NCBI RefSeq assembly: GCF_002204745.1
Contig: NZ_NIRR01000006.1
Span: 62,001 to 126,000 of the forward strand
DNA: 64,000 bases
Direction of reading: 5' to 3'
DNA from: Hymenobacter amundsenii
GTDB lineage: Bacteria; Bacteroidota; Bacteroidia; Cytophagales; Hymenobacteraceae
Made by a program: the position numbers and the translations under genes. The notes below the pieces were generated by a model, which did not search any database, was not told the origin of the DNA, and saw only the letters and a list, made by a program, of their open reading frames with translations. Each line of letters begins with the position of its first letter. Position 1 is the stretch's first letter. This document shows positions 1 through 9,700 of this stretch, piece after piece.

Positions 1-38
1 TCCAGGCGGCCCTGGAAAAGCTGGCGAAGCGGCAGTAA
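1..38 (+). CDS. Possible 3' end of a CDS cut by the window edge
   Basis: From base 3 a frame reads QAALEKLAKRQ then TAA. The alanine/lysine-rich helix-like composition and codon use resemble the C-terminus of a real protein. Only eleven residues are visible, so no function can be given, and it could be chance. Confidence 0.3.
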   Translation, partial: QAALEKLAKRQ

Positions 39-60
39 GCGGCTGATTGGCTGTCAGTGA

Positions 61-160
61 GAACGTCATTCAGAGCGCAGCGAAGAATCTCGCGTGCTGA
101 CGTTGTCACGCCAACCCAATGATTTCACGCGAGATTCCTCGCTCGCTCTGAATGACGTTC
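61..160. repeat. Imperfect palindrome, GAACGTCAT-ended intergenic repeat
   Basis: The left arm (61-96) starts GAACGTCATTCAGAGCG. The right arm (126-160) is its reverse complement with one single-base indel and one substitution, around a 29-base spacer. The same GAACGTCAT...ATGACGTTC ends recur at 28125-28227, 40182-40280 and, in part, 47966-48070, so this is one copy of a dispersed family. It lies just beyond the 3' end of the endonuclease gene and may also act as a transcription stop. Confidence 0.75.
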
Positions 161-183
161 TTACTAACAACCAACGACTGACC

Positions 184-1065
184 TTACACCGGCCCGTCGT
201 CCACGCGGGCCTCTATCACCCGCTGCACGGCCACGGGCACGGCCGAAAGCAAGTCGAGGCCGGTGGCGGCTTCAATGGCGTCGATGCTAACGCGGTACTG
301 GCCCCAGTTGGAATTAAGGGCGTTGTCGTTGGGCGTATCGATGGCGATGACGCGGGTACTGCTGCTGACCCGGGCGGCATCGTTACCGGCAGCGGTGGGC
401 AGCACCACCACCACTTTCCAGATGCGGGCGGGCACCGTGAGGCGGCCTTGGTCGAGGGTGGTGGCGAAGCCGTTGGCCCCGGTGCCGCCCCGGCCGTAGC
501 TACCCATGAGAATGTACAGTTCGTTGCGGCCGCCGTCGAGCTGGGCGCGGCAGTAGTTTTCGAGGCCGACCCAGGTCTGGCGGTTATGGTTGGGGGCCTC
601 GGGCACCATGTTGGTCATCAGGAAGGTGGCCGAATTCTGCGCTTGCGTAGCCGTGCGGTCGGCCGAGGGGCAGTTGTGGCCCCTATCGAAACCCGAGCCC
701 GAATAGCTGCTGCTGCTCACCCGGTACCACCCGGCGGGCAGCGTGGCATCGGCCCGGAAATCGTCCTGGCGGTTGGCTGGGCCCTGGTCGGCAGCCGTCA
801 GGTGCCAGCTCACCCAGTTGGGCTTGCCCTGGTCGCGGTGGTAGCTGAGGGCATATTCGGGTTTGAGCAGCAAGTAATTGGTGGGCTGCTGGGAGTTGGG
901 GGTTGCGCCACTGGGGTTGCCCAAGGTGAGGTGTTCGGGCAGCGGGTTGGTGGGCGCGACTGTTGTGGGGTCGGGAGTGGTAGCGCAGGAAGTGGCCAGC
1001 AGGGCGGCACCTAGCAGCCAGGCCACGTTCCTGGGCCGCCGGGCGGCAGGCAGAAAAAAGAACAT
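184..1065 (-). CDS. DNA/RNA non-specific endonuclease (NUC1/NucA type), lipoprotein
   Basis: Predicted secreted, lipid-anchored nuclease of 293 aa that would cleave nucleic acid outside the cytoplasm. An N-terminal hydrophobic stretch ends in LLATSC, a lipobox with Cys27. The catalytic signature DRGHNCPSADR starts at residue 127 (general-base His130). It is followed at 151-170 by TNMVPEAPNHNRQTWVGLE, which in this family supplies the Mg-binding Asn. Length and motif spacing fit the endonuclease_NS family. A TACCTTCG box lies four bases upstream of the ATG (bases 1070-1077, reverse strand), suggesting a very short or absent leader. Its role may be nutrient scavenging or degradation of extracellular DNA; this is inference. 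Confidence 0.9.
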   Translation of the reverse strand: MFFFLPAARRPRNVAWLLGAALLATSCATTPDPTTVAPTNPLPEHLTLGNPSGATPNSQQPTNYLLLKPEYALSYHRDQGKPNWVSWHLTAADQGPANRQDDFRADATLPAGWYRVSSSSYSGSGFDRGHNCPSADRTATQAQNSATFLMTNMVPEAPNHNRQTWVGLENYCRAQLDGGRNELYILMGSYGRGGTGANGFATTLDQGRLTVPARIWKVVVVLPTAAGNDAARVSSSTRVIAIDTPNDNALNSNWGQYRVSIDAIEAATGLDLLSAVPVAVQRVIEARVDDGPV

Positions 1066-1069
1066 AGCC

Positions 1070-1077
1070 CGAAGGTA
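1070..1077 (-). promoter_or_regulatory. TAnnTTTG-type -7 box next to the nuclease start
   Basis: The reverse strand reads TACCTTCG, one base from the Bacteroidota -7 consensus, with only four bases between it and the ATG. Transcription would start at or next to the start codon. No clear -33 element was checked. Confidence 0.45.
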
Positions 1078-1112
1078 CGCCCCCTCCAGATAATCCCCCC
1101 TTCTGCCACGCG

Positions 1113-1176
1113 CAAAAAAAAGCCCCCGGCTCCCGGACAGTCCCGCTGGGGGAACGTCCGGAAACCGGGGGCTTTA
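1113..1176 (-). terminator. Rho-independent terminator of the T9SS protein gene
   Basis: On the reverse strand AAAGCCCCCGG pairs with CCGGGGGCTTT around a loop that itself contains GTCCGG/CCGGAC pairing. The stem is followed by a run of eight T. It lies 35 bases past the stop of the gene transcribed toward it. Confidence 0.85.
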
Positions 1177-1210
1177 GAGGGTAGCCAGCCGCCGGGCGGC
1201 TGGCGCGGGG

Positions 1211-2638
1211 TTACTGAACGCTCAGGCGCTGGGTCAGCACCACACCATCCACCTCGAAACGAAGCAGGTAAAGACCCGGGGCGAAACCGACGGTTGGGAT
1301 TTCGGCCTCGAAAGAACCAGCGGGGCGCAGGGCGGTGGGCAGCGGCGTGGCAACGCAACGGCCCAGGGCATCATGCACACTCAGGCCCACGGTAGCGGCC
1401 TTGCGCAACTGTACTGGCAACAGGGCGCGGCCATTGGCGGGGTTCGGGTACACTGGCTCCAGTAGGGCCGAGTTCGACACAACCGCGCGGACGCCGGTGG
1501 GCGTGAAGTTGGTTTTGCGCGGACCCGTCCAGTCGTCGAGGTAGAAGCGACGAGGCACGGTGGTGTTCGGGGCAATGAGCAGCACGATTTCGTTTACGCT
1601 GGTATTGCTCACGGCCGCGCTGGGGCGGTTGGCGTAGCTAAACACCAGCGTTTCCCAGGCGTTGGTAGCCGTGGTCACGGCCAGGTATTCGGAGTGGCGG
1701 CCGGCCGGGTAGTTGGTGGCTCCGGCCACGGTAGAATCCTGGAGCGTAATCTGGAAAGTAATGCCCGGAGCGGGGCTGTACACTTTCATGGTCATCTGCT
1801 TGGCCGAGCTCAGGAAAGGAGCCACATCGGCCAGCGGAGCACCGGTGGGGCTTACCACCAGCGCATCGTATTGGCTGGCCGAGCGGGTGTAGCGCATTAC
1901 GCGGGCACTGGGGTTGGCGGCGCTAACCACCGGATTGAGCGTGTCGAGCTTGATGCTGCCGGAGGTCTTTTTGAAGCTGTAGCGGATGGCCCGGGTGCCT
2001 TCATAGTTGTCGTACAACTGGTCGGTGACGACGGGAGTGGTGCTGACGAGCAGCTCCGGACCCATAATGTCGTCGAGGTAGAACGTTTGGCCAGTTTTGG
2101 TATCGGGCGCGATGAGCAGCACGATCTGGTCCACATCCGTAGCCTTTACCGTTGCGTCGGAGGTGCCGGCCGTGTAGGTGAAGGTGAGCAGCTCCCAGGC
2201 GTTAGCCACCGTGGTTTTGGTATCGAAAGTACCCCCGAAGTTGCCGTTCGGATAGCCAGTTGTAGCCTTGACGGCGTTCTGCAACACGGCCTGCAGGGAG
2301 ATGCCCACGGCCGGGCTCCAGAACTTAAGGGTGAGTTTTTTGGTCCCGGCAGCGTAAGCCGCCACATCGGCCAGCTTACCCGGGGCGGCGGTCGGCTTAA
2401 ACCGAATCACGTCGAACTGAACGTCGGCATTGCGCACGTACTTGCCGCAGGTCGGGCTGCCGTTCACCGCATTGGCACCTGGGTTGGGCGCGTTCTGGGT
2501 GAAGACACCATCCGTGCTGAGGTAAGTCAGCAGCCGGGTGTTCTCAAAATTGTCGTAGAGTACCTGCGCCGATGCGCTGGCTACCGGGGCTGCTACGGCA
2601 AAAAGGGCCGCCGCAATTAATCGGGTAAAAAGGGTCAT
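1211..2638 (-). CDS. Secreted two-domain protein with T9SS type A sorting domain
   Basis: Precursor of about 475 aa. The ATG at 2638 was chosen because it begins a clean signal peptide (MTLFTRLIAAALFAVAAP, cut near ASASAQ); upstream codons add an unlikely Cys-rich leader. Two tandem homologous beta-rich modules follow, each opening with LYDN(F/Y)E and closing with a (T/R)FYLDD motif. They resemble carbohydrate-binding jelly-roll folds, but no catalytic domain is visible. The last ~80 residues (VYPNPANGRALLPVQL... to LTQRLSVQ) are a typical type IX secretion C-terminal domain, so the protein should be exported and anchored or released by the Por system. It ends at a strong terminator. The binding target is unknown. 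Confidence 0.85.
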   Translation of the reverse strand: MTLFTRLIAAALFAVAAPVASASAQVLYDNFENTRLLTYLSTDGVFTQNAPNPGANAVNGSPTCGKYVRNADVQFDVIRFKPTAAPGKLADVAAYAAGTKKLTLKFWSPAVGISLQAVLQNAVKATTGYPNGNFGGTFDTKTTVANAWELLTFTYTAGTSDATVKATDVDQIVLLIAPDTKTGQTFYLDDIMGPELLVSTTPVVTDQLYDNYEGTRAIRYSFKKTSGSIKLDTLNPVVSAANPSARVMRYTRSASQYDALVVSPTGAPLADVAPFLSSAKQMTMKVYSPAPGITFQITLQDSTVAGATNYPAGRHSEYLAVTTATNAWETLVFSYANRPSAAVSNTSVNEIVLLIAPNTTVPRRFYLDDWTGPRKTNFTPTGVRAVVSNSALLEPVYPNPANGRALLPVQLRKAATVGLSVHDALGRCVATPLPTALRPAGSFEAEIPTVGFAPGLYLLRFEVDGVVLTQRLSVQ

Positions 2639-3060
2639 AGAGTAAACTGAAAAGTGTAGAAAAAAAGGACAATTACAGTCTATGTTAGTTTGCCAGCAAC
2701 CCGTGCACAAGGCGTGGCAGGTTTCTGCGCCTTTTCAGCCCCAGAAAGCAAGCTCAATCATTAAGCAAACACGGTTTTCAAAGACAGGAAAGTGCTGGCC
2801 TGAACCATGAAATAAGCTTTTTTTCTTTGCCCTTAGCTCTTTTCCCTTTTCCAGTAACTGAGGGCGCATATCAAGTCAGGCAAGTTTTCTGAGTCGTTTG
2901 TGGCAGGCCTGATGGACAGAAAAATTAAGTGATTGGCAAGCAATTGGTTGATCCCGCATGAATTGTAAGTACACGCTTGGTTGAGCCGACCTGCTTTTAA
3001 AATTACTGCGCAGCATTCCCCGGCGTTAGGAGAATAGGGCCGCACTACCTACATTTCCTC
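2639..3060. other. Divergent intergenic region, AT-rich
   Basis: 422 bases between two divergently transcribed genes, clearly richer in A/T than the flanks. A TACATTTC box at 3050-3057 stands three bases before the kinase ATG and may be its -7 element. No credible small gene was seen. Confidence 0.4.
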
Positions 3061-5133
3061 ATGCTTCACCTGCTCCTGCGGAGGCTGCTGACGGGTGGCG
3101 GACTGCTGTTGCTCTCGCTCGCCACCCGTGCCCAAAGTCCTCAAACCCGCCCCCTGCAACAAGCCCTGGGCCGTGCTTCCACCGACACGGCCCGCGTGCT
3201 GCTACTCGCCGATCTGGCCGCTACCTACCGGTACTCCCGCTTCGACTCAGTGGCCTACTACGCCCAGCGGGGGTTGCGGCTGGCCCGCCGCATCGGCTAC
3301 GCCAAGGGGGCGGGGCGCTGCCTGTCGCGGCTCGGGATTCTGCCCGGCGAGCGGGGCAACCTGCCGCTGGCGCTGCGCCTGAACCTGCAAGCCCTGCGCC
3401 TCAACGAGCAGAGCCACGACCGCGAAGGCACGGCTCGCACCCTCAACCAGATGGGGCTGCTCTACTTCGCTCTCGACGATTTCCGGCCCTCGCTGCGCTA
3501 CTACTTCCGGGCCCTGAAGCACTACCAGCAGGCCGGCGTCACCGATACGTCGCAGTTCATCAGCGTAATTACCAACCTGGGGGCCAGCTACGAGGGGTTG
3601 AACCGCTACGATTCGGCTGCCTTCTACCTGCGCCAGGCCTGGCAGCTCACGGCCCGCCACAGCCCCGCTACCTGGAGCTGCTGGGGCAACCCGGCGCCCT
3701 ACGTGCTGCGCGAGCTGGGTTTATTGCAGCTGGTGCAGGGCCACCCCGATACGGCCCGCTCGTTTTACTGGCGCAGCGCCCGGGCCGCCGGGCCCGAGAA
3801 CGACCAGCGCAGCGCCAGCCGGGCCTACCAGTACCTGGCCGAGCTGCACCAGCGCCACGGCCGGCCCGACTCCTGCATCTGGTATGCGCGCCGGGCTTTA
3901 CCTTTAGCCGCCGCCCTGCCCTACATGCTGGGCGTGGTGCGCAACAGTGCGCTGCTGATGCAGTCCTTCGAGGCCCGCCAGCAGCCCGATAGCGCCCTGT
4001 ACTACACCCACATCATGCTCCGGGCCCAGGAAAACCTGTATAGCCCGCAACGCATCAAGCAGCTCGATGCCATTGCCTTTGCTGAGCACAACCGGCTGCT
4101 GGCCCTGGAAACCGAACGCAACGAGTTGCTGGCCCGGCTGCGCACCATGCTACTGGCCGCGGGCATGGGGGCACTGCTGGTGGTGCTGGCGCTGCTCTGG
4201 CACCGCAGCCGCCGCCAGCAGCAAGCCAACAAACGGCTGCGGGGGCTACACGAGCAACTCAGCTGGCAGGCCGGGGAGCTCACGCGCCAGCGCGACGATT
4301 TGGTAAGGGCTCTCAAAGAGCTCAAAATAGCCCAGAGCCAGCTGGTGCTGCGCGAGAAAATGGCCTCCTTGGGCGAGTTGATGGCCGGCGTAGCCCACGA
4401 AATCCAGCACCCGGTGAACTCGGTGCGTCGGTTCGCGGCCGCCAGCATCGAGCGCTGCAACGAAATAGCGCACCGCGTCACAACGCTCGGCCTATCCCCC
4501 GCCCAGCAGCAGATCTGCGACGATTTTCTGGGCCACTTGCGCCGCCACCAGACGCTGATTATGCAGCACGGCCAGCGCGCCGAATCCATTGTGCGGGGCA
4601 TGCTCGAATACTCCCAGGGCGGGGGCCGGGCCCGCCAGCTCACCGACCTCAACGTGCTGGCCGAGGAGTACCTGCGCCTGGTTTACCACGACCTGCGAGC
4701 CAAGCACGACTACTTCAGCTGCGCCCTGCTACTGCGCCTCGACCCTACCGTGGAACGTGCCCCGGTGGTGCGCCAGGACTTGGGCCGGGCATTGGTGGGC
4801 GTGTTTGGGGCGGCGCTACAGGCCGTGCGCCAGCGCCAGCTAATCCCCGACGACGACTACGTGCCCCAGGTCGAGCTCATTACCCGCCGCACCGCCGCCA
4901 GCCTCGAAATCCGGGTGCGCGACAACGGACTGGGCCTACCGCCCGAAACCCTGCTCACCCTGTTTCAGCGCTTCCCGGGTGGGGCCGAAGCCGACCTGGC
5001 CCTGGCCCTGAGCCACGACCTGATTACCAAGGGCCACGGCGGCACGCTGAACGTGAGCAGCCAGCCGGGCCAGGGCACCGAGTACTGCATCGTGCTGCCC
5101 CTCTCCGCTTGGCCGGAGCCTCTCCCGGCCTAA
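3061..5133 (+). CDS. TPR-containing membrane sensor histidine kinase with degenerate ATPase boxes
   Basis: 690 aa. A signal peptide (MLHLLLRRLLTGGGLLLLS) leads into a periplasmic region of TPR repeats (about 40-340, e.g. ALRLNEQSHDREGTARTLNQ). One TM segment follows at about 361-383 (MLLAAGMGALLVVLALLW), then a coiled coil and a DHp domain with His446 in LMAGVAHEIQHPVNSV. The HATPase domain keeps the G1 box (VRDNGLGLPPE). The N-box, normally NLLNNA, reads GVFGAA, and the G2 region, normally GTGLGLS, reads EADLALALS. ATP binding may therefore be weak or lost. The frame is open across this region, so it is not a frameshift. No response regulator is adjacent; the nearest is at 16.1 kb. Confidence 0.88.
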   Translation: MLHLLLRRLLTGGGLLLLSLATRAQSPQTRPLQQALGRASTDTARVLLLADLAATYRYSRFDSVAYYAQRGLRLARRIGYAKGAGRCLSRLGILPGERGNLPLALRLNLQALRLNEQSHDREGTARTLNQMGLLYFALDDFRPSLRYYFRALKHYQQAGVTDTSQFISVITNLGASYEGLNRYDSAAFYLRQAWQLTARHSPATWSCWGNPAPYVLRELGLLQLVQGHPDTARSFYWRSARAAGPENDQRSASRAYQYLAELHQRHGRPDSCIWYARRALPLAAALPYMLGVVRNSALLMQSFEARQQPDSALYYTHIMLRAQENLYSPQRIKQLDAIAFAEHNRLLALETERNELLARLRTMLLAAGMGALLVVLALLWHRSRRQQQANKRLRGLHEQLSWQAGELTRQRDDLVRALKELKIAQSQLVLREKMASLGELMAGVAHEIQHPVNSVRRFAAASIERCNEIAHRVTTLGLSPAQQQICDDFLGHLRRHQTLIMQHGQRAESIVRGMLEYSQGGGRARQLTDLNVLAEEYLRLVYHDLRAKHDYFSCALLLRLDPTVERAPVVRQDLGRALVGVFGAALQAVRQRQLIPDDDYVPQVELITRRTAASLEIRVRDNGLGLPPETLLTLFQRFPGGAEADLALALSHDLITKGHGGTLNVSSQPGQGTEYCIVLPLSAWPEPLPA

Positions 5134-5504
5134 ACTCGCCGGGGCGCGCGCGTCACAATCGGGGCGGCCGGCGCGGGCCGGAAGGGAGCTGGCGGGCCTT
5201 GAGGTGATTTACCGCGCCCCGGCTGGGCGCTGGTTCGCTACGGGGCCGTGTCACAAACCACCAGCCAACGACCTTGCCCGCAGCCGGGCGCGGCCGCACC
5301 TTTGAGCTATCCTCTGGCAAAAGCTGGCCCCTGCGGCCGGTCACTGCCAATTCCGTCCCCCTTTTCCACAACCAAACTACGGAGCGGCCCGGCACACCAC
5401 GTGTGCCGGCGCTCGTGTTTAGCCGAATGTAGATAGCAGATAATCAGCAAATCATCCTTAGCCCAACAAATAGTGTTGGATCGAACCTACTGACTCTTGA
5501 AACG
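5134..5504. other. Intergenic region between convergent genes
   Basis: 371 GC-rich bases with no supported gene. A short hairpin, CGGCACAC-CAC-GTGTGCCG, sits at 5390-5408 and could help end transcription, but it has no T-run. Confidence 0.35.
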
Positions 5505-6515
5505 CTACGCTTCCAGCTCCGGGGGCAGCGGCTGGTCGAGGCCGTTGAGCAGGAACTCGCGCAGGCGGTTGATGTGGCGCTTGATTTCGACGAGGCGCTC
5601 CAGCTGCGGCGCGTTGCCAAGCTCGGCGGAATTGGTGGTCAGGCTGCTGAGCAGATTCTTGCGCTCCTCCATCATGCGCAGCGCCACCCACAGGCTTTCT
5701 TCCAGGCCCCGGCGCGAATCGTCGAGCAGGCCGGCCAGCGTGTAGGCGTGGCCGGTGTGGCAGCGGAAGCGGGCCACGCGGCCCTCGTTGAGCTGCCAGA
5801 GGGACCCGCCGCAGCCGGGGCAGGAAATGGGGGCGGGCGTCCCGATGCGGTCAATTTCCTCGGTGGTGCCCACGATGCGCTCCGCGATGGCAGCCTCCAG
5901 CCGAATGTCTTCGGGAATGGGGCCGGGGGCCAATGGCGCTTCGCTCACCAGCCGAATCAGCAAGGGGCCCATTTCGGCCAGCGGCACGGTATAATCGACG
6001 GCCACGTTGCTCAGCGCGCTTTCGGGCATACTCGGGAACTCGGCCTCCAGCGGGTCCTGCACCACGGCCCGGCCGCCCGCCCGCTTGATCTGTTCGAGTC
6101 CGGCGGTACCGTCGTGGAGCATGCCCGTGAGCACCACGCCCACCACGGCGGCGCCGTAGTAGGCCGCCGCCGAGCGAAACAGGGCGTCGGCGGCGGGGCG
6201 GTAGTTGTTCTCGCGCGGGCCCTTCGTTACCAGCAGCGTCCCCTCGTGCACCAGCAGGTGGCGGTCGGGGGGGGCCACGTAGAGGTGGCCAGCCCGTAGG
6301 AGCTGGCCGTGGGTGGCCAGTTCGCAAACCAATCCGGTACCAGCGGCCAGCCGCTCGACCAGGTGCTGGCCCGAAGAGTTGGGCGCCAGGTGCTGCACCA
6401 CGAGTACGGCGGCGGGCAGCGTGGCCGGTAGCTGGCGCACGAGCCGGGCCAGGGCCGGCATCCCGCCGGCGGAGGCCCCCATGACAATCAGGTAACCAGG
6501 GAGCTCCGGGGTCAT
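5505..6515 (-). CDS. Stand-alone CheB-type protein-glutamate methylesterase
   Basis: 336 aa from the ATG at 6515; the longer start at 6554 adds only a non-conserved leader. The catalytic triad of CheB methylesterases is visible: Ser15 in GASAGG, His42 in VVQHL and Asp135 in LTGMLHDGTAG. There is no receiver domain, so activity is not controlled by phosphorylation within the chain. After residue ~200 there is an extension with CPGCGG...RFRCHTGHAY, a probable zinc-binding knuckle, then a helical tail. The family removes methyl esters or amides from glutamate/glutamine in receptors. No MCP gene is in the window. It is divergent from a CheB-CheR fusion, which suggests shared control. Confidence 0.88.
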   Translation of the reverse strand: MTPELPGYLIVMGASAGGMPALARLVRQLPATLPAAVLVVQHLAPNSSGQHLVERLAAGTGLVCELATHGQLLRAGHLYVAPPDRHLLVHEGTLLVTKGPRENNYRPAADALFRSAAAYYGAAVVGVVLTGMLHDGTAGLEQIKRAGGRAVVQDPLEAEFPSMPESALSNVAVDYTVPLAEMGPLLIRLVSEAPLAPGPIPEDIRLEAAIAERIVGTTEEIDRIGTPAPISCPGCGGSLWQLNEGRVARFRCHTGHAYTLAGLLDDSRRGLEESLWVALRMMEERKNLLSSLTTNSAELGNAPQLERLVEIKRHINRLREFLLNGLDQPLPPELEA

Positions 6516-6730
6516 GCCTATTATAGTATCCAAATTATACAAGCTCAAAAACAAGAGTGGCTCGGTTAGCCCGCGCCCGCGCCAACCATACGTAAAACCC
6601 CGTCTCCGTTGTTATAGTCGAGCTGTTGGCCTTGCCCGGCAGGGTTTGGGTTTAGCCTTAGAGACTACCAGCATTCGTGCGTAAATTTGACGGTTACCCG
6701 CCCCCGGATGCCCCGCCCTTTCCTGCTCCC

Positions 6731-9700
6731 ATGACGCCTCCCCACCCGCCCACTTCCGCCGCCTACGACGATGACGATCAGGAATATGACGTTGCCCAGG
6801 AAGCGCCCATTCGGGTAGAGGGGCCGCCGGTGGAAGACCAAGTGAGCACCACCCAGCGGCGCACGGCCCAGCGCCAGGAAGACGCGGCCGAGAAGTTTCC
6901 GATTGTGGGCCTGGGCGGCTCGGCCGGGGCGCTTGGGGCCTTCGATATCTTCTTCCGCCACCTGCCCGCCAACAGCGGCATGGCCTTCGTGGTGGTGATG
7001 CACCTGGTGCCCGACCAGCCGGGCGAGCTGCCGGCCGTGCTCCAGCGCTTCACGGCCATGCCCGTGCAGGAAGCCGCCGACGGCCTGAAAGTGCGGCCCA
7101 ACCACGTGTACGTGATTCCGCCCGACCGCGACATGAGCATCCTGCACGGCACGCTGCTGCTGTTTCAGCCCACCCAGGCCCGGGGCCGGCGCCTGCCCAT
7201 CGACTTCTTCTTCCAGAGCCTGGCCAAGGATGCCCGGGAGCGGGCCATCTGCATCATCTGCTCGGGCATGGGCTCCGACGGTACCATTGGCCTGAAAATG
7301 GTGATGGAAAACTTCGGCATGGTGATGGTGCAGAGCCCCGAAACGGCCGAGTACGACTCGATGCCCCGCTCGGCTATTGCCACCGAGTTTGTGGATTACG
7401 TGCTGCCCGCCGAGCAGCTGCCGGCCAAGCTGCTCGAATACCTCCACACGCCCCTCATCGAGCGCCCCCGCCGCGAGGCCGCCGAATCGGGTTCGCGCCC
7501 GGCCCACGCCCTCCAGAAAATCTTCCTCCTCATCCGGGCCCAGACGGGCCACGATTTCAGCTTCTACAAGCGCAACACGGTGTTTCGGCGCATCGAGCGG
7601 CGCATGAACGCCCACCAGATCCATGAGTTTCCGCAGTACGTGCGGTATTTGCAGGAGAACCCGGACGAGGTGGAGGCCCTGTTCCGGGAGCTGCTGATTG
7701 GGGTGACCAAGTTCTTCCGCGACCCCGAGGCGTTTCTGAGTTTGCGCGTACGGCTGCTGCCGTTGCTGCGCTCCAAGCCCGCCGACAGCGTGATTCGGGT
7801 GTGGGCCCCCGGCTGCTCGACCGGCGAGGAGGCCTATTCGCTGGCCATGGTGCTGCTCGAATGCCTCGACTCCATCGACCCAACCAAGTACCTCAAAATC
7901 CAGCTGTTCGCCACCGACATCAACCCCGCGGCCATCGACTTCGCCCGCGCCGGCCTGTACCCGACCAATATTACGGCCGACGTGAGCCCGGAGCGGTTGG
8001 AGCGGTTTTTCGGCCGCCAGCCCGACGGCAGCTACCAGATCAGCAAGGAAGTGCGCGACGTGGTGATTTTCGCCGTCCATAACCTGACCAAGGATGCGCC
8101 CTTCACCAAGCTCGACCTGCTGTGCTGCCGCAACCTGCTCATCTACCTGTCGGCCGAGTTGCAGAAGAGCCTGCTGCCGGTCTTCCACTACGCCCTCAAC
8201 CCCAACGGGCTGCTGTTTCTGGGGCCGAGCGAAAACCTGACCGGCTACCACGACCTGTTCACGCCCCAGGACATCAAGTGGAAAATTTCGCGGCGTAACG
8301 ATGCCTCGCCCTCCATTACCCGGGTCGTTAATTTCCCGTTTGCCCTTTCCCGCCACCACCCGGCCACCGCGCCGGGGGCCCAGCTTCCGATGACGTCCTC
8401 TTCGCCCCGCAAAACCGGCCCCTTCGCAGCCCTGATCCAGAAAACCCTGCTCCGTATTTACACGCCCCCGGCCGTGGTAGTAAACGCCAAGGGCGAAATC
8501 CTGTACGTGAACGGCCGCACCGGCCGCTACCTGGAGCCGGCTCCCGGAGTGGGCGGGCTCAATATTTTCGATATGGCCCGCGAGGAGCTCAACTACGAGC
8601 TCAGCGCCGCCGTGCACAAGGCCAGCACCACCCGCCAGCAGGTGGTGGCCGAGGGCGTGAAGGTAAAAACCGACGCCGGCTACCAGCTGCTGCGCCTCTC
8701 GGTGAAGTACCTCGAAGAGCCCGAGCAGCTGGCCGGCCTGCTGCTGGTGACCTTCGAAGACCAGCCCACGCCCCGCAAGGTGCGCACGGGCAAAACCGCC
8801 ACCAGCACCGACCTGAGCCGCGACGCCGTGGTGGCCGCTCTCGAAAAGGAGCTGCAGTTCAACAAGCTGCGCCTGCAAACCACCATCGAGGAGATGGAGA
8901 GCAGCCTCGAAGAGCTGAAAAGCACCAACGAGGAGCTGCAGAGCGCCAACGAGGAGTTGCAAAGCACCAACGAGGAGGCCATGACTAACAAGGAGGAGAT
9001 GCAGAGCCTGAACGAGGAGCTGATGACGCTCAATATGCAGTACCTGAGCAAAACCGAGGAGCTGAGCCAGGCCGCCAACGATATGAAGAACCTGCTCGAC
9101 GCGACGGAAATTGCCACCGTTTTCCTCGACAACGACATGATCATCAAGCGATTCACCCCCTCGATGAGCCACATTATGCACCTGCAACCCGCCGACGTGG
9201 GCCGTCCCATCACGCACTTCGCCAGCAACCTGCACTACGATACGCTGGAGCAGGACGTACGCCAGGTGCTCGACCGGCTCACCAGCATCGAAACCACCAT
9301 CCAGACCACCGCCAACGAGTGGTTTTCGATGCGGATTCTACCCTACCGCACCCTCGATAATTACATCAACGGGGCCGTGCTCACGTTCACCGAAGTATCG
9401 GACCTCAAGCACCTCGAAGCCCGACTGCGCGAGAGTACCCGCTTCGCCGAGAGCATCATCGAAACCATGCACGAGCCCTTGCTCGTGCTCGACGGGGAGC
9501 TGCGGATTCAGACCGTGAGCCAGACGCTGGCCGACCAGTTTCAGCTCGATGCCCAGCAGCTACGGGGCCAGCCGCTGGCCGCCCTCGGGCCGGGCGAGTG
9601 GGGCCACGCCCTGCTGGCCGAGCGGCTGCGGGGCCTGTTCGACAGCTCGGAACCCTCGTTCGAGGGCCTGCGCCTGCCTGGCCCCCAGGGCCGCCCGGTA

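Noticed and set aside
2833..3045. 70-codon reverse frame in the 2.6-3.1 kb gap
   Set aside because: No start context, no protein-like pattern, lies over a likely divergent promoter region.
5390..5408. Small hairpin as terminator of the TPR kinase
   Set aside because: Only 8 bp, 250 bases past the stop and no T-run.
8880..9080. Tandem GAGGAGCTGCAGAGC-like DNA repeats
   Set aside because: Codons of the NEELQS coiled-coil heptads in the CheB-CheR protein, not a CRISPR or satellite.
6665..9235. 856-codon open frame on the reverse strand
   Set aside because: Exactly antisense to the CheB-CheR gene; Leu/Val/Gly/His-rich with repeats that mirror the EELQS coiled coil. A by-product of high G/C.
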